A stretch of 64,000 bases of DNA from an uncultured Clostridia bacterium (GTDB taxonomy: Bacteria; Bacillota; Clostridia; Oscillospirales; Ruminococcaceae): the NCBI GenBank assembly GCA_947589355.1, contig CANPZC010000003.1, forward strand, positions 62,001 through 126,000, in the 5' to 3' direction. Of the stretch, positions 1 to 9,553 are shown piece by piece. Under the pieces are notes generated by a model. That model did no database searches, was not told the DNA's origin, and saw only the letters and a list, made by a program, of their open reading frames with translations. The position numbers were made by a program, and so were the translations under genes. Within the stretch, counting starts at the first letter, position 1. Each line of letters begins with the position of its first letter.

Positions 1-261
1 GCAAATATGCCTGAGATAATGGCTGAAAAGGACGACAAGGGCAAGGAAAAGATACTTGAAATGACTATTGAAGAACTTGACCTTTCGGTACGTTCGTTCA
101 ACTGTCTGAAGAGAGCCGGTATAAACACCGTAAACGACCTTATCGGAAAGTCCGAAGAGGAAATGATGAAGGTCAGAAACCTTGGCAAGAAGTCGTTTGA
201 CGAGGTCAAGGAGAAGCTGAGGTCATTAGGCTATGATCTTAGCTCAGAAGAAAATGATTAA
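1..261 (+). CDS. rpoA: DNA-directed RNA polymerase alpha subunit, C-terminal part (5' truncated by window)
   Basis: In-frame from base 1; alpha-CTD motif [45 protein letters not shown]; followed by L17. Confidence 0.97.
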   Translation, partial: ANMPEIMAEKDDKGKEKILEMTIEELDLSVRSFNCLKRAGINTVNDLIGKSEEEMMKVRNLGKKSFDEVKEKLRSLGYDLSSEEND

Positions 262-280
262 AGATAGGAGTTGAATATCT

Positions 281-622
281 ATGCCGGGAACAAGAAAGCT
301 GGGCAGAGCTAGCGATCACAGAAAAGCTATGCTCAGAGCTATGGTAACTTACCTGCTTGAAAAGGGTAAGATAGAAACTACCGTTACCAGAGCTAAGGAA
401 GTAAGCGCGATGACCGATAAGATGATAACGCTCGGTAAGGCAGGCGACTTACATTCTAAGCGTCAGGTTCTGGCTTATGTTACTAAGGAGAGCGTAGCTA
501 AGAAGCTCTTTGATGAAATTGCACCCACTTACGCAGAGCGCAAGGGCGGTTACACTAAGATAATCAGAACAGGGCCTCGCAGAGGCGACGCTGCTGAAAT
601 GGCTATCATTCAGCTTGTTTAA
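281..622 (+). CDS. rplQ: 50S ribosomal protein L17
   Basis: [40 protein letters not shown]; classic rpoA-rplQ order. Confidence 0.98.
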   Translation: MPGTRKLGRASDHRKAMLRAMVTYLLEKGKIETTVTRAKEVSAMTDKMITLGKAGDLHSKRQVLAYVTKESVAKKLFDEIAPTYAERKGGYTKIIRTGPRRGDAAEMAIIQLV

Positions 623-636
623 GATCTGATAACTTA

Positions 637-668
637 AAACGGTACGGCTTTGGCTGTGCCGTTTTTTT
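637..668 (+). terminator. Rho-independent terminator after rplQ
   Basis: ACGGTACGGC-TTTG-GCTGTGCCGT stem (G-U tolerant) followed by TTTTTTT. Confidence 0.85.
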
Positions 669-760
669 GCGCGGCGACATAGTTTATTTTGCTTGACGGG
701 ACGGGCAATATGTGGTACAATAATTATGTATGGATATTTAAAAATGAACGGAGTTAAATT

Positions 761-2377
761 ATGATAACTGTATCTAATGTGAGCCTGCAATTTTCGGGAA
801 CGTATCTTTTCAAGGACGTTGACCTGAAATTTTCTGACGGCAATTGCTATGGCGTTATAGGCGCGAACGGCGCGGGGAAAAGCACATTTCTGAAAATACT
901 GTGCGGCAGTTTAGAGCCGACGACGGGCGAAGTTTCGATAACAAAAGGACAGAGAATGTCGGTGCTGAAACAGGATCACTTTGCTTTTGACGAATACGAC
1001 GTTTTGCAAACGGTAATAATGGGCAACGAGCGTTTATATGAGATAATGCAGGAAAAAGACGCTCTTTACGCGAAAGAGGATTTCTCAGACGAGGACGGAG
1101 AAAGAGCCGCGGAACTGGAGGGAGAGTTTGCTGAGCTTAACGGTTGGGAGGCGGAATCGGACGCTTCAAAGCTGATACAGGGGCTCGGGCTTCCCGAAGA
1201 TATACTATACTCGCAGATGTCGGCGCTTTCGGGCAATGAGAAAGTTAAGGTACTGCTGGCACAGGCGCTGTTCGGCAACCCCGATATAATACTTCTTGAT
1301 GAGCCGACCAACCACCTCGATATTGATGCGATACGCTGGCTGGAGGACTTTCTGGCGGAGTATTTCGGCACGGTTATAGTTGTTTCTCACGACAGGCATT
1401 TTCTGAACAACGTATGCACGCACATTGTTGACATAGACTACACGAAAATAAAGATGTATGTGGGCAACTATGAGTTCTGGTATGAGTCATCGCAGCTGAT
1501 ACAGAGAATGATAAAGCAGCAGAACAAAAAGGCTGAAGAAAAGATAAAAGAGCTGCAGGAGTTTATAGCGAGATTCTCAGCGAACAAATCAAAGTCGCGG
1601 CAGGCAACTTCGCGGCGCAAACTGCTTGACAAGATAACAGTTGAGGAGATGCCTGCATCATCGCGAAAGTACCCGTATATTGAGTTCAACATGGACAGAG
1701 AGCCCGGCAAGGACATTTTGCAGGTAAACGGCATTTCAAAGACCGTTGACGGGGTAAAACTGCTGAACAACGTTTCTTTCACGCTGGGAAGAACGGACAA
1801 GGTATCTTTCATAGGCGAGAGCGAGCAGGCGATAACCATGCTTTTCAAGATACTTGCAGGGCAGGAACAGCCCGACGAGGGCAGCCTGAAATGGGGCAGC
1901 ACTATAAGTGTTTCGTATTTTCCAAAAGACAATTCGGAATACTTTAACGACTGTGATCTGAATATTGTTGAATGGATAAGGCAATACTCTACGACTGAGG
2001 AAACGGAGACGTTTTTGCGCGGCTTTTTAGGCAAGATGCTTTTCACGGGCGACGACATTTACAAGCCTGTGAAAGTTCTTTCGGGCGGTGAGAAAGTGCG
2101 GTGTATGTTCTCGCGAATGATGTTGTTTGGCTCTAACTGCATAATGCTTGACAGACCTACTAACCACTTGGATCTGGAGAGCATAACGGCTGTGAACAAT
2201 GCTCTGCGCGATTTCAAGGGCGTTGTTATACTGGCATCTCACGACCACGAGATAATGCAGACGGTATCGAACAGAATTATAGAGATAACTCAGGACGGCT
2301 GCATTGACAGGGCAGGAACTTATGAGGAATTTTTAGAGTTCAGGCGTGAAAGAGGAATGAAGTCGTTTATACAGTAA
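761..2377 (+). CDS. ABC-F family ATP-binding protein with atypical second NBD
   Basis: NBD1 Walker A GANGAGKST and LLDEPTNHLD; two NBDs with linker; NBD2 LSGGEKVRC but GESEQAIT in Walker A position and LDRPTNHLD in Walker B position. Confidence 0.93.
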   Translation: MITVSNVSLQFSGTYLFKDVDLKFSDGNCYGVIGANGAGKSTFLKILCGSLEPTTGEVSITKGQRMSVLKQDHFAFDEYDVLQTVIMGNERLYEIMQEKDALYAKEDFSDEDGERAAELEGEFAELNGWEAESDASKLIQGLGLPEDILYSQMSALSGNEKVKVLLAQALFGNPDIILLDEPTNHLDIDAIRWLEDFLAEYFGTVIVVSHDRHFLNNVCTHIVDIDYTKIKMYVGNYEFWYESSQLIQRMIKQQNKKAEEKIKELQEFIARFSANKSKSRQATSRRKLLDKITVEEMPASSRKYPYIEFNMDREPGKDILQVNGISKTVDGVKLLNNVSFTLGRTDKVSFIGESEQAITMLFKILAGQEQPDEGSLKWGSTISVSYFPKDNSEYFNDCDLNIVEWIRQYSTTEETETFLRGFLGKMLFTGDDIYKPVKVLSGGEKVRCMFSRMMLFGSNCIMLDRPTNHLDLESITAVNNALRDFKGVVILASHDHEIMQTVSNRIIEITQDGCIDRAGTYEEFLEFRRERGMKSFIQ

Positions 2378-2404
2378 GCATATCATACAAGGAGTTGGCA
2401 TAAT

Positions 2405-3571
2405 ATGTCGTATGTAAGCGCAGGCGCAAAGAAGATAGCGATACTCGGCTCGACGGGTTCAATAGGCACGCAGGCTGTTGAGATAGCGAAAATGCACGGC
2501 TTGAAAGTTACTGCGCTGGCGGCAAATGCTAACGCAGAAAGGCTTGCCGCGCAGGCAAAAGAGCTGGGTGCAGCTCATGTATGCATATATGACGAAGAAA
2601 AACTGCCTATGCTTGAGAAAGCTCTGGCAGGAGAGGATATAAAGATACACAGCGGCATGGAGGGGCTTTGCGAAATTGCAAGGCTTGAAGAAACCGACAT
2701 GGTGCTGAATAGTGTTGTAGGTATGGTGGGGCTGAGACCCACTTTGGAAGCAATAGATGCCGGAAAAGATATTGCTCTTGCAAACAAGGAAACGCTTGTT
2801 GCTGGCGGAGAACTTGTAACAAAAGCGGCAAAAGAAAAAGGTGTTAAGATATTCCCCGTTGACAGCGAACATTCGGCTATATTTCAGTGCTTGCAGGGGA
2901 ATAAGAGAGAGCAGCTGGCAAAAGTGATACTGACAGCCAGCGGAGGGCCGTTTTTCGGAAAGACGAGGGAAGAACTGAAAAATGTTACGGTGGCTCAGGC
3001 GCTGGCGCACCCCAACTGGTCTATGGGGAAAAAGATAACCTGCGACAGCGCTACCCTTATGAACAAGGGGTTGGAATTTATTGAGGCTATGCACCTGTTC
3101 GGTCTTGAGCCAACGCAGATAGAGATAGTTGTGCAGTGCGAAAGTGTTATACATTCGGCTGTGGAATTCAGCGATCATTCTGTTATAGCGCAGATGGGCG
3201 TACCCGACATGAAGATACCTATACAGTACGCGCTTTTGTACCCCGAGAGGGTGAAATGCCCTGTGAAGCCTTTGTCGCTGTGCGATTATGGTGTGCTTCA
3301 CTTCGATAAGCCTGATATAGATACTTTTGACTGCCTGAAAGCGTGCATTGAGGCTATAACGGCAGGGGGCGACCTGCCTGCGGCTGTGAACGGCGCGAAT
3401 GAAGAAGCGGTGAGACTGTTTTTAGACGGAAAGATAGGCTTTTTGCAGATAGGCGAGGCGGTACTTTCGGCGGCGAGAGAGATGCAAAGGCATGAAATAC
3501 ATAGTCTTGGCGATGTGCTTGCGGCTGACAAAGCGGCGAGAGAGTTTGTAAAAGAAAGATACAAAGCATAG
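2405..3571 (+). CDS. dxr: 1-deoxy-D-xylulose-5-phosphate reductoisomerase
   Basis: AILGSTGSIGTQAVEIAKMH, NKETLVAGGELV, PVDSEHSAIFQCL, DSATLMNKGLEFIEAMHLF; followed by rseP-type protease. Confidence 0.97.
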   Translation: MSYVSAGAKKIAILGSTGSIGTQAVEIAKMHGLKVTALAANANAERLAAQAKELGAAHVCIYDEEKLPMLEKALAGEDIKIHSGMEGLCEIARLEETDMVLNSVVGMVGLRPTLEAIDAGKDIALANKETLVAGGELVTKAAKEKGVKIFPVDSEHSAIFQCLQGNKREQLAKVILTASGGPFFGKTREELKNVTVAQALAHPNWSMGKKITCDSATLMNKGLEFIEAMHLFGLEPTQIEIVVQCESVIHSAVEFSDHSVIAQMGVPDMKIPIQYALLYPERVKCPVKPLSLCDYGVLHFDKPDIDTFDCLKACIEAITAGGDLPAAVNGANEEAVRLFLDGKIGFLQIGEAVLSAAREMQRHEIHSLGDVLAADKAAREFVKERYKA

Positions 3572-3590
3572 ACATAAGGAGTAAGGTAAT

Positions 3591-4634
3591 TTGAGCATTA
3601 TTATTGCCATTTTGGTGTTCGGTATCATAATAGCGATACACGAGGCAGGGCATTTTTTTGCTGCTAAGGCGTGCGGCGTTAAGGTGAACGAATTTGCGCT
3701 CGGCATGGGGCCTGCGATATTCAAATTCAAAAGGGGCGAGACGACGTATGCGCTGCGTATATTGCCTATAGGCGGTTTTTGCTCTATGGAGGGCGAGGAC
3801 GACGAGAGCAGCGACGAAAGGGCATTCGGCAACAAACCCGTATGGAAAAGGATAATAATAGTTGTTGCAGGCGCGGTGATGAACCTGATACTTGGTTTTA
3901 TACTGCTTATATGCATGGTGACTTCGGACGATGCGATAACTTCTACCACGATACACAGCTTTGAAAATGAAAACGCGGTGTCGCATTCTACGGGGCTTGA
4001 AGCAGGCGACGAGATAATAAAAATTAACGGCATGAGGATATTCACTGCTACCGATATTTCCTATCAGCTGCAAAACGACAGTGACGGCATTTTTGAAATG
4101 GTGGTTGAGCGCGGCGGCGAAAAGGTAACATTGCCGGCGGTGCAGCTTAGCAAGACCGACAACATGATACACATCGACTTTATTGTTGTGGGCGAGAAGA
4201 TAACGTTTGTATCCACAATGAAAGAGGCAACGGCGCAGTTTGGCACGTACTCGCGGCTGATATGGATAAGCCTTGCCGACCTTATTCGCGGAAAGTACGG
4301 CATAAACGACCTATCAGGCCCGGTTGGCATAGTTGACGTTATAGGCGATGTGGTGGAGAGCCAGCGCGACGAGGAGACACACAAGATAGACTGGGACGCG
4401 CTTTGGACGCAGATACTGAACATTGCGGCGTTTATAACGATAAATCTTGGTATATTCAATCTGCTGCCGCTGCCTGCGCTTGATGGCGGTAGGCTGGTAT
4501 TTCTGATTATAGAGGGCATACGCAGAAAGAAGATACCGCCCGAAAAAGAGGGCATGGTACACCTTATAGGGCTCGGGCTGCTTATGCTGCTGATGATAGT
4601 TATTACGGTAAAAGATGTTATGCATTTGTTTTAA
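3591..4634 (+). CDS. rseP: Site-2 protease / regulator of sigma protease RseP (TTG start)
   Basis: HEAGHFFAAKACGVKV zinc site, PDZ region, NLLPLPALDGGRL. Confidence 0.93.
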   Translation: MSIIIAILVFGIIIAIHEAGHFFAAKACGVKVNEFALGMGPAIFKFKRGETTYALRILPIGGFCSMEGEDDESSDERAFGNKPVWKRIIIVVAGAVMNLILGFILLICMVTSDDAITSTTIHSFENENAVSHSTGLEAGDEIIKINGMRIFTATDISYQLQNDSDGIFEMVVERGGEKVTLPAVQLSKTDNMIHIDFIVVGEKITFVSTMKEATAQFGTYSRLIWISLADLIRGKYGINDLSGPVGIVDVIGDVVESQRDEETHKIDWDALWTQILNIAAFITINLGIFNLLPLPALDGGRLVFLIIEGIRRKKIPPEKEGMVHLIGLGLLMLLMIVITVKDVMHLF

Positions 4635-4639
4635 TTGTT

Positions 4640-4671
4640 GGGGGAGACCCTTTTGAAAAAGGGTCTCCCCC
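4640..4671. terminator. Perfect 15-bp-stem palindrome after rseP (terminator-like)
   Basis: GGGGGAGACCCTTTT-GA-AAAAGGGTCTCCCCC; no clear T-tract on + strand, so terminator role is likely but not certain. Confidence 0.6.
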
Positions 4672-4702
4672 AGACCCCCTCACTAAAACTTTTATATTTT
4701 TA

Positions 4703-4781
4703 GGCGAGGGGTAACTATGCTGATATAAGTTTGTATGATATTTGATATTTTGTCGGTTTATAAAAGTAATTACCCCTCGCC
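4703..4781. repeat. Inverted-repeat-bounded AT-rich element
   Basis: GGCGAGGGGTAA (4703-4714) and TTACCCCTCGCC (4770-4781), with imperfect extension outward (ATATTTTTA / CAAAAACAATAT). Confidence 0.55.
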
Positions 4782-4932
4782 CAAAAACAATATAAGGGCT
4801 TTGGAAAGAGATATGGAGAATAACCTTTCTTCAGAAAGATCTTACCAAAAATAAAAGCAAGGGCATTGAACATAGGTAAATTATAGTGTGAATAATATAG
4901 ATGGATATATTGAAAATAAAGGAGCGGTAAAT

Positions 4933-6447
4933 ATGCTGAAATGTGCGGCGGTATTTTCAAATGACATGGTATTGCAGAGGGGGAAGAACATCTCGATTTG
5001 GGGAACGTGCGGCGAAAACGATGTTGTCAAGGTATCTATACCCGAGCGGTGCGTTAGCGTTAAGGCTGAAAACAGTGGCGGAAAATGGCGCGCTGTGCTT
5101 CCTCCGCAGGAGGCTTGCGAAAACTGCACCGTGAAAGTTGAGAACGGTTCGGAAACTAAGACCTTTTACAACGTTGCGATAGGCGAAGTGTGGATCTGTG
5201 GTGGACAGTCGAACATGGAGCTGGAAATACAAAACGCAAAGGGCGGAAAAGATCTTTTGAAAGAGCTTACGCCTAGTTGCAGGGTGCGCTTTTACTACAC
5301 GCAGAAAAAACCTATGCTGTGCGAGGAGTTTTACCGTGATGAGGAAAACACCTGCTGGCAGACGGCTTCTGAGCAGACATCGCAGGCATGGTCGGCGGTG
5401 GGGCTGTATTTCGGGCTGAAACTGGCGAAAGAACTTGGCGTTACCGTGGGGCTTATAGGCTGCAACTGGGGCGGAACTTCGGCAAGCGCATGGATGAGCA
5501 GAGAGGCTCTGGCAGAGGACAAGGACACAGCTTTATATCTTGAAGATTATGACAAGGCGGTTGAGGGAAAGACCTTAGAGCAGTGTATAAAAGAGTATGA
5601 CGAATACAGCGAATATGATGCGAAGTGGTACAGAGATTACTCAAAGCTTTTAGAAGAAGAACCGAATATCGGCTGGGACGAGGCGCAGGAGAGGATAGGC
5701 AAAAATCTTTTCCCGGGGCCTATGGGACCTAAGAACCCATACCGCCCGTGCGGACTGTATGAAACTATGCTGATGAGGATATGCCCTTACACCATAAAGG
5801 GATTTACATACTATCAGGGGGAGAGCGACGACCACCGCCCCGACACATACTACAAGCTGTTTTCTCGGCTTATAAGGCAGTGGAGAGAAGACTGGCAGGA
5901 CGATACTTTGCCATTTTTGATGGTGCAGCTGCCGATGTTCAAATACAAGCACGACCCCGACTACAAGCACTGGGCTAAGATACGCGAGGCGCAATACAGG
6001 GTATTTCAGACGGTGAAGAATACGGGCATTGCTGTTATACTTGATAAGGGCGAGCTTGACAACATTCACCCGACAGACAAAAAGCCTGTTGGCGAGAGGC
6101 TGTGTTTGCAGGCTGAAAAGCTGGTATACGGCATGGAAGCAGATGCCTTTGGGCCGATGTATAGAACGCTTATATACAAAGACGGCGGTGTGGAGCTTTT
6201 GTTTGACCATGCGGAAAAGGGCTTTGACATACGCGGCGAGATATGCGGTTTTGAGATAGCAGGTGCGGACAAGAAGTTTTATGAAGCAAAAGCGCAGGTG
6301 CAGGGCAGCAGTATATTTGTCAGCAGCGAGGAAGTGAGCGAGCCTAAGTTTGTGAGATATAACTACATAAACTACGGCAGCGTGAGCGTATTTGGCAAAA
6401 ACGGCATACCGCTTGCGCCTTTCAGAACTTCGCTGCAAGACGAGTGA
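4933..6447 (+). CDS. Sialate O-acetylesterase-like SGNH esterase
   Basis: VAIGEVWICGGQSNMELEI, CNWGGTSASAWMS, YYQGESDD; start ATG at 4933 preceded by GGAGCGG. Confidence 0.85.
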   Translation: MLKCAAVFSNDMVLQRGKNISIWGTCGENDVVKVSIPERCVSVKAENSGGKWRAVLPPQEACENCTVKVENGSETKTFYNVAIGEVWICGGQSNMELEIQNAKGGKDLLKELTPSCRVRFYYTQKKPMLCEEFYRDEENTCWQTASEQTSQAWSAVGLYFGLKLAKELGVTVGLIGCNWGGTSASAWMSREALAEDKDTALYLEDYDKAVEGKTLEQCIKEYDEYSEYDAKWYRDYSKLLEEEPNIGWDEAQERIGKNLFPGPMGPKNPYRPCGLYETMLMRICPYTIKGFTYYQGESDDHRPDTYYKLFSRLIRQWREDWQDDTLPFLMVQLPMFKYKHDPDYKHWAKIREAQYRVFQTVKNTGIAVILDKGELDNIHPTDKKPVGERLCLQAEKLVYGMEADAFGPMYRTLIYKDGGVELLFDHAEKGFDIRGEICGFEIAGADKKFYEAKAQVQGSSIFVSSEEVSEPKFVRYNYINYGSVSVFGKNGIPLAPFRTSLQDE

Positions 6448-6560
6448 TAAAGGTTTAGAAAATATTCACAAATTGTGCATGAATATTGCTTGAATTTTTG
6501 CGAAATTTGTATATACTGAAATAGACAGGACTATTTTGAAAACGGGACGGTGCTTAGATA

Positions 6561-8894
6561 ATGGCAGTAGACAAGGATCTTATGTCAAAGGACGAATACA
6601 AGGCGTATATGAAAGGCGTTTACAAAAAGCGCCTTAAGATATTTGCCGTTGTGGCGATAATAATTGCCGTTTTGTACGGTGTGATGACACTGATGAAAAA
6701 TCTTAACGATAAGCAGCAGAGCGACAAGATGAAAAATCTTCTGGACAGCATAAAGAATGATTCACTTGAGCTTGAGGAAGACTTTCATATTTCGGACGAC
6801 GATGACAACGATGGCGTTACCAACGGCAAGGAAGAAGAAATGCTTACAGACTATCAGGAGCGCGACACCGACAGGGACGGCATTTGCGACGGCGACGAGG
6901 TGACCGCAGGCACTGACCCGACAAAGAACGACACTGACGGCGACGGCATACTGGACGGCTATGAGCTTATTATGGGTCTTGACCCGACAAAGGCTAAGAG
7001 CGACGGTACTCAGGAGGACGGTTCGAGGATATTTGACGTTGAGAGAGAGTATAACAATGCGCATTTGCTGGTGAGCGGCTCTGCAAACCTGAGCGACACG
7101 GTTTTTGATAATCTCGATCTGGTGGGATTCAAGAACAACATGGGAATACTCACCGATGCGATGAGCTTTTACACCGATTACACATTTACAGAGGCTGAAA
7201 TATCGTTCACTATGGATAAAGCCGACTTAGATGCAAAGAAAGTAAAGGCGGAAGATCTTTCTATATACAAGTTCAACGCCGACACGCAGGAATTTGAAAA
7301 GATAGATTCGCAAACCGACGAGGGCAGCCTGACGGTTTCAGCAAAGATAACGGAATGCGCTACATACATGGTGGGCAACACTAAGATAATAAGCGAACCG
7401 CCCACGATGAGGGTGCAGCTGCTTATAGATAACTCGGGCTCGATGTACCCCGAGGAAATGTGCGCAGGCTCGGAGGAGAACGATGTAAACTTCAAGAGGC
7501 TGGATCTTTCAAACAATATTATAGATATGGTCTCTGACAGCAGCCTTGTGGGTGTGAGCAAGTTTACCGCTGCATACACAGAGCTTGCCGATTTTACGAC
7601 CGACCGAAGCAAGCTTAAAAACGTTATAGGCAAGATAAAGACCGACAAGGAAACTTTCAACGGAACGGACTTTCAGAAAGCTTTGCTGGGCGCGATAGGG
7701 GAGTTCAAAGAGTCTGACGGAAACTACAGCAACATGATAATTGCGCTGTGCGACGGCTACTCTACCGACAGGTTTGAATTCAACAAAGACAAGATAATAA
7801 AAGCCGCGAACGACAGCGACATTATAATTCTGATGATCGGTCTGGGTCAGAGCGTGCAGTCGCAGAGAATGCAGGAAATTGCCGAAGCCACGGGCGGAAG
7901 ATACTACACCGCTGCCAACGCCGATGCGCTTGACGAGGTATTCAAGGAGATAGAAACGACATTTAACTATGATATAACCAGTTACGGCGAGGAGGGCAAG
8001 GCAGGCTATTCGATAGCCAACACGGGCTTTGTGCCTGCAAACAACGGTTTCAGCTTTGCAAACTTCAGGACGACTTCTTCAAACGGCACCTGCTTTGGCA
8101 TGGCGATGTTCGCAAGAGACTGGTACACGGGCGATCTGGCAATATCACAGGACGAATACAGACCCGAATATTCAAGCACTTTGGTATATACAGCACCTAA
8201 GTATGACCTTACCGGCACTGCGGCAGGCGATGCATACACAAAGAGCGGAAACCTGCATGATATAAGCATTACGGCTGTAAACAACAACGAGTTCAGCAAG
8301 CCGTCGGAGTATCTCGATTACAACAGCACAGGTAGCATGACACTTGCGGTAAAAGATGACATTCTGAAAAAGGCTAAGGAAATGGGCTTTGGCACTACCG
8401 ACTATGATATTGAAGATCTCGGACTGCAATGGAAGTATGCGCAGCTGCTTGCTCTGGACGTTACAGGCAACTCGGCGGCGATAGAATCAAACTATGGCAA
8501 GGACGAGGCGGAACTTTACAAGGCGCTGCTGAGATATCACATTCTGCGGTGGGACGACGTTGAAAACTGCACCTACAAGCTCTCTGACGGCAGGGAATGC
8601 TTTGACAGGATAGAGGCAGACCTGCTGGAGGGCAAGCCGTCGGTGATAATGCTGAACAACAGGCACGCGGTGAACGCGATAGCTATGATTCAGGACGCGG
8701 ACTGCCCGAGACGGTTCATATTGCAGATATATGACAACAACTACCCCGGCGAGATACGCGAGATAATCATTGAAAAGACGGTGACGGGCACGTTTGATGA
8801 AAGCGGAAAGAACACGGGCATTACATATTCTTACATAGCGCTTTACGACAGTGAGAACATATCTTTGACACTTTATGACACGCAGACAAAATAA
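6561..8894 (+). CDS. Membrane-anchored multidomain surface protein: TSP3-like Ca-binding repeats, von Willebrand factor A domain, C-terminal cysteine-peptidase-like domain
   Basis: N-terminal TM (LKIFAVVAIIIAVLYGVMTLM); DNDGVTNGKEEEM..DTDRDGICDGDEVTAGTDPTKNDTDGDGILDGYE; MIDAS DNSGSM; C-terminal GTCFGMAMFA..NRHAVNAIAM..QIYDNNYPG. Confidence 0.75.
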   Translation: MAVDKDLMSKDEYKAYMKGVYKKRLKIFAVVAIIIAVLYGVMTLMKNLNDKQQSDKMKNLLDSIKNDSLELEEDFHISDDDDNDGVTNGKEEEMLTDYQERDTDRDGICDGDEVTAGTDPTKNDTDGDGILDGYELIMGLDPTKAKSDGTQEDGSRIFDVEREYNNAHLLVSGSANLSDTVFDNLDLVGFKNNMGILTDAMSFYTDYTFTEAEISFTMDKADLDAKKVKAEDLSIYKFNADTQEFEKIDSQTDEGSLTVSAKITECATYMVGNTKIISEPPTMRVQLLIDNSGSMYPEEMCAGSEENDVNFKRLDLSNNIIDMVSDSSLVGVSKFTAAYTELADFTTDRSKLKNVIGKIKTDKETFNGTDFQKALLGAIGEFKESDGNYSNMIIALCDGYSTDRFEFNKDKIIKAANDSDIIILMIGLGQSVQSQRMQEIAEATGGRYYTAANADALDEVFKEIETTFNYDITSYGEEGKAGYSIANTGFVPANNGFSFANFRTTSSNGTCFGMAMFARDWYTGDLAISQDEYRPEYSSTLVYTAPKYDLTGTAAGDAYTKSGNLHDISITAVNNNEFSKPSEYLDYNSTGSMTLAVKDDILKKAKEMGFGTTDYDIEDLGLQWKYAQLLALDVTGNSAAIESNYGKDEAELYKALLRYHILRWDDVENCTYKLSDGRECFDRIEADLLEGKPSVIMLNNRHAVNAIAMIQDADCPRRFILQIYDNNYPGEIREIIIEKTVTGTFDESGKNTGITYSYIALYDSENISLTLYDTQTK

Positions 8895-8909
8895 ACTACG
8901 AAGCGACAA

Positions 8910-8941
8910 AAACGCCTTTGCCAAAAGCGGCAGAGGCGTTA
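8910..8941. terminator. Hairpin after vWA protein gene (terminator-like)
   Basis: AACGCCTTTGCC-AAAAGC-GGCAGAGGCGTT with one G-T pair; weak T run downstream. Confidence 0.5.
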
Positions 8942-9144
8942 AAATTTTATGTTGAAAACGGCTTTAAATTTGTTGCGAACGAAAGGTGCAGTTCATATAT
9001 TATTTACTTATTGTTAATAATATATTAAATGTATTTTAACCGTGAGTTTACACTTTTTCTGCTCGATTTTCGCTTGCGGTGTGTGGCTTGTAACTGCAAG
9101 GGATATGTGGAAAATCATGTTAAATGCCGCTTTCAAACGCGAAA

Positions 9145-9225
9145 GTGTTGAAAACTTGGTTGAAAACTAGTGAAAATGCGGTCGCGATTGTTGAAAACTC
9201 GGTTGAAATCTTGTAAAAGTGCCTG
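9145..9225. repeat. Short direct repeats rich in GTTGAAAAC
   Basis: gtgttgaaaacttggttgaaaactagtgaaaatg and attgttgaaaactcggttgaaatcttgtaaaagtg in tandem; further copies near 8952 and 9250. Confidence 0.55.
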
Positions 9226-9553
9226 TTTTGCGGCGGTTTTTCAAACTGTTGAAAATAACATTCAAAAACTTTGCGATTTGAAATGTTGTAAAAATGTATA
9301 AAAAACTTATGTTTCACGCCAAAAATTTTATGAACAAACTGTGAACAAATATTACATTTTGGAACACCTTCAAAACAGGGGCGAAAACAGGGGGTCTTAA
9401 GGGCTTGTATTTTGTTTTGGAAAGCCTGCGGAAATTGTCGCACGATGTCGCCTTTTTGCAGGGTACTAAAGAAATATTTTCCGAAAAATCGGCAATGAAA
9501 ATGTTACAGTACAAAAAACATCTCTTTTATACATTTTTTGATTCGGCAATACA

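Noticed and set aside
9000-9540. Replication origin
   Set aside because: Repeats are TTGAAAAC-like, not TTATCCACA DnaA boxes; no dnaA/dnaN nearby.
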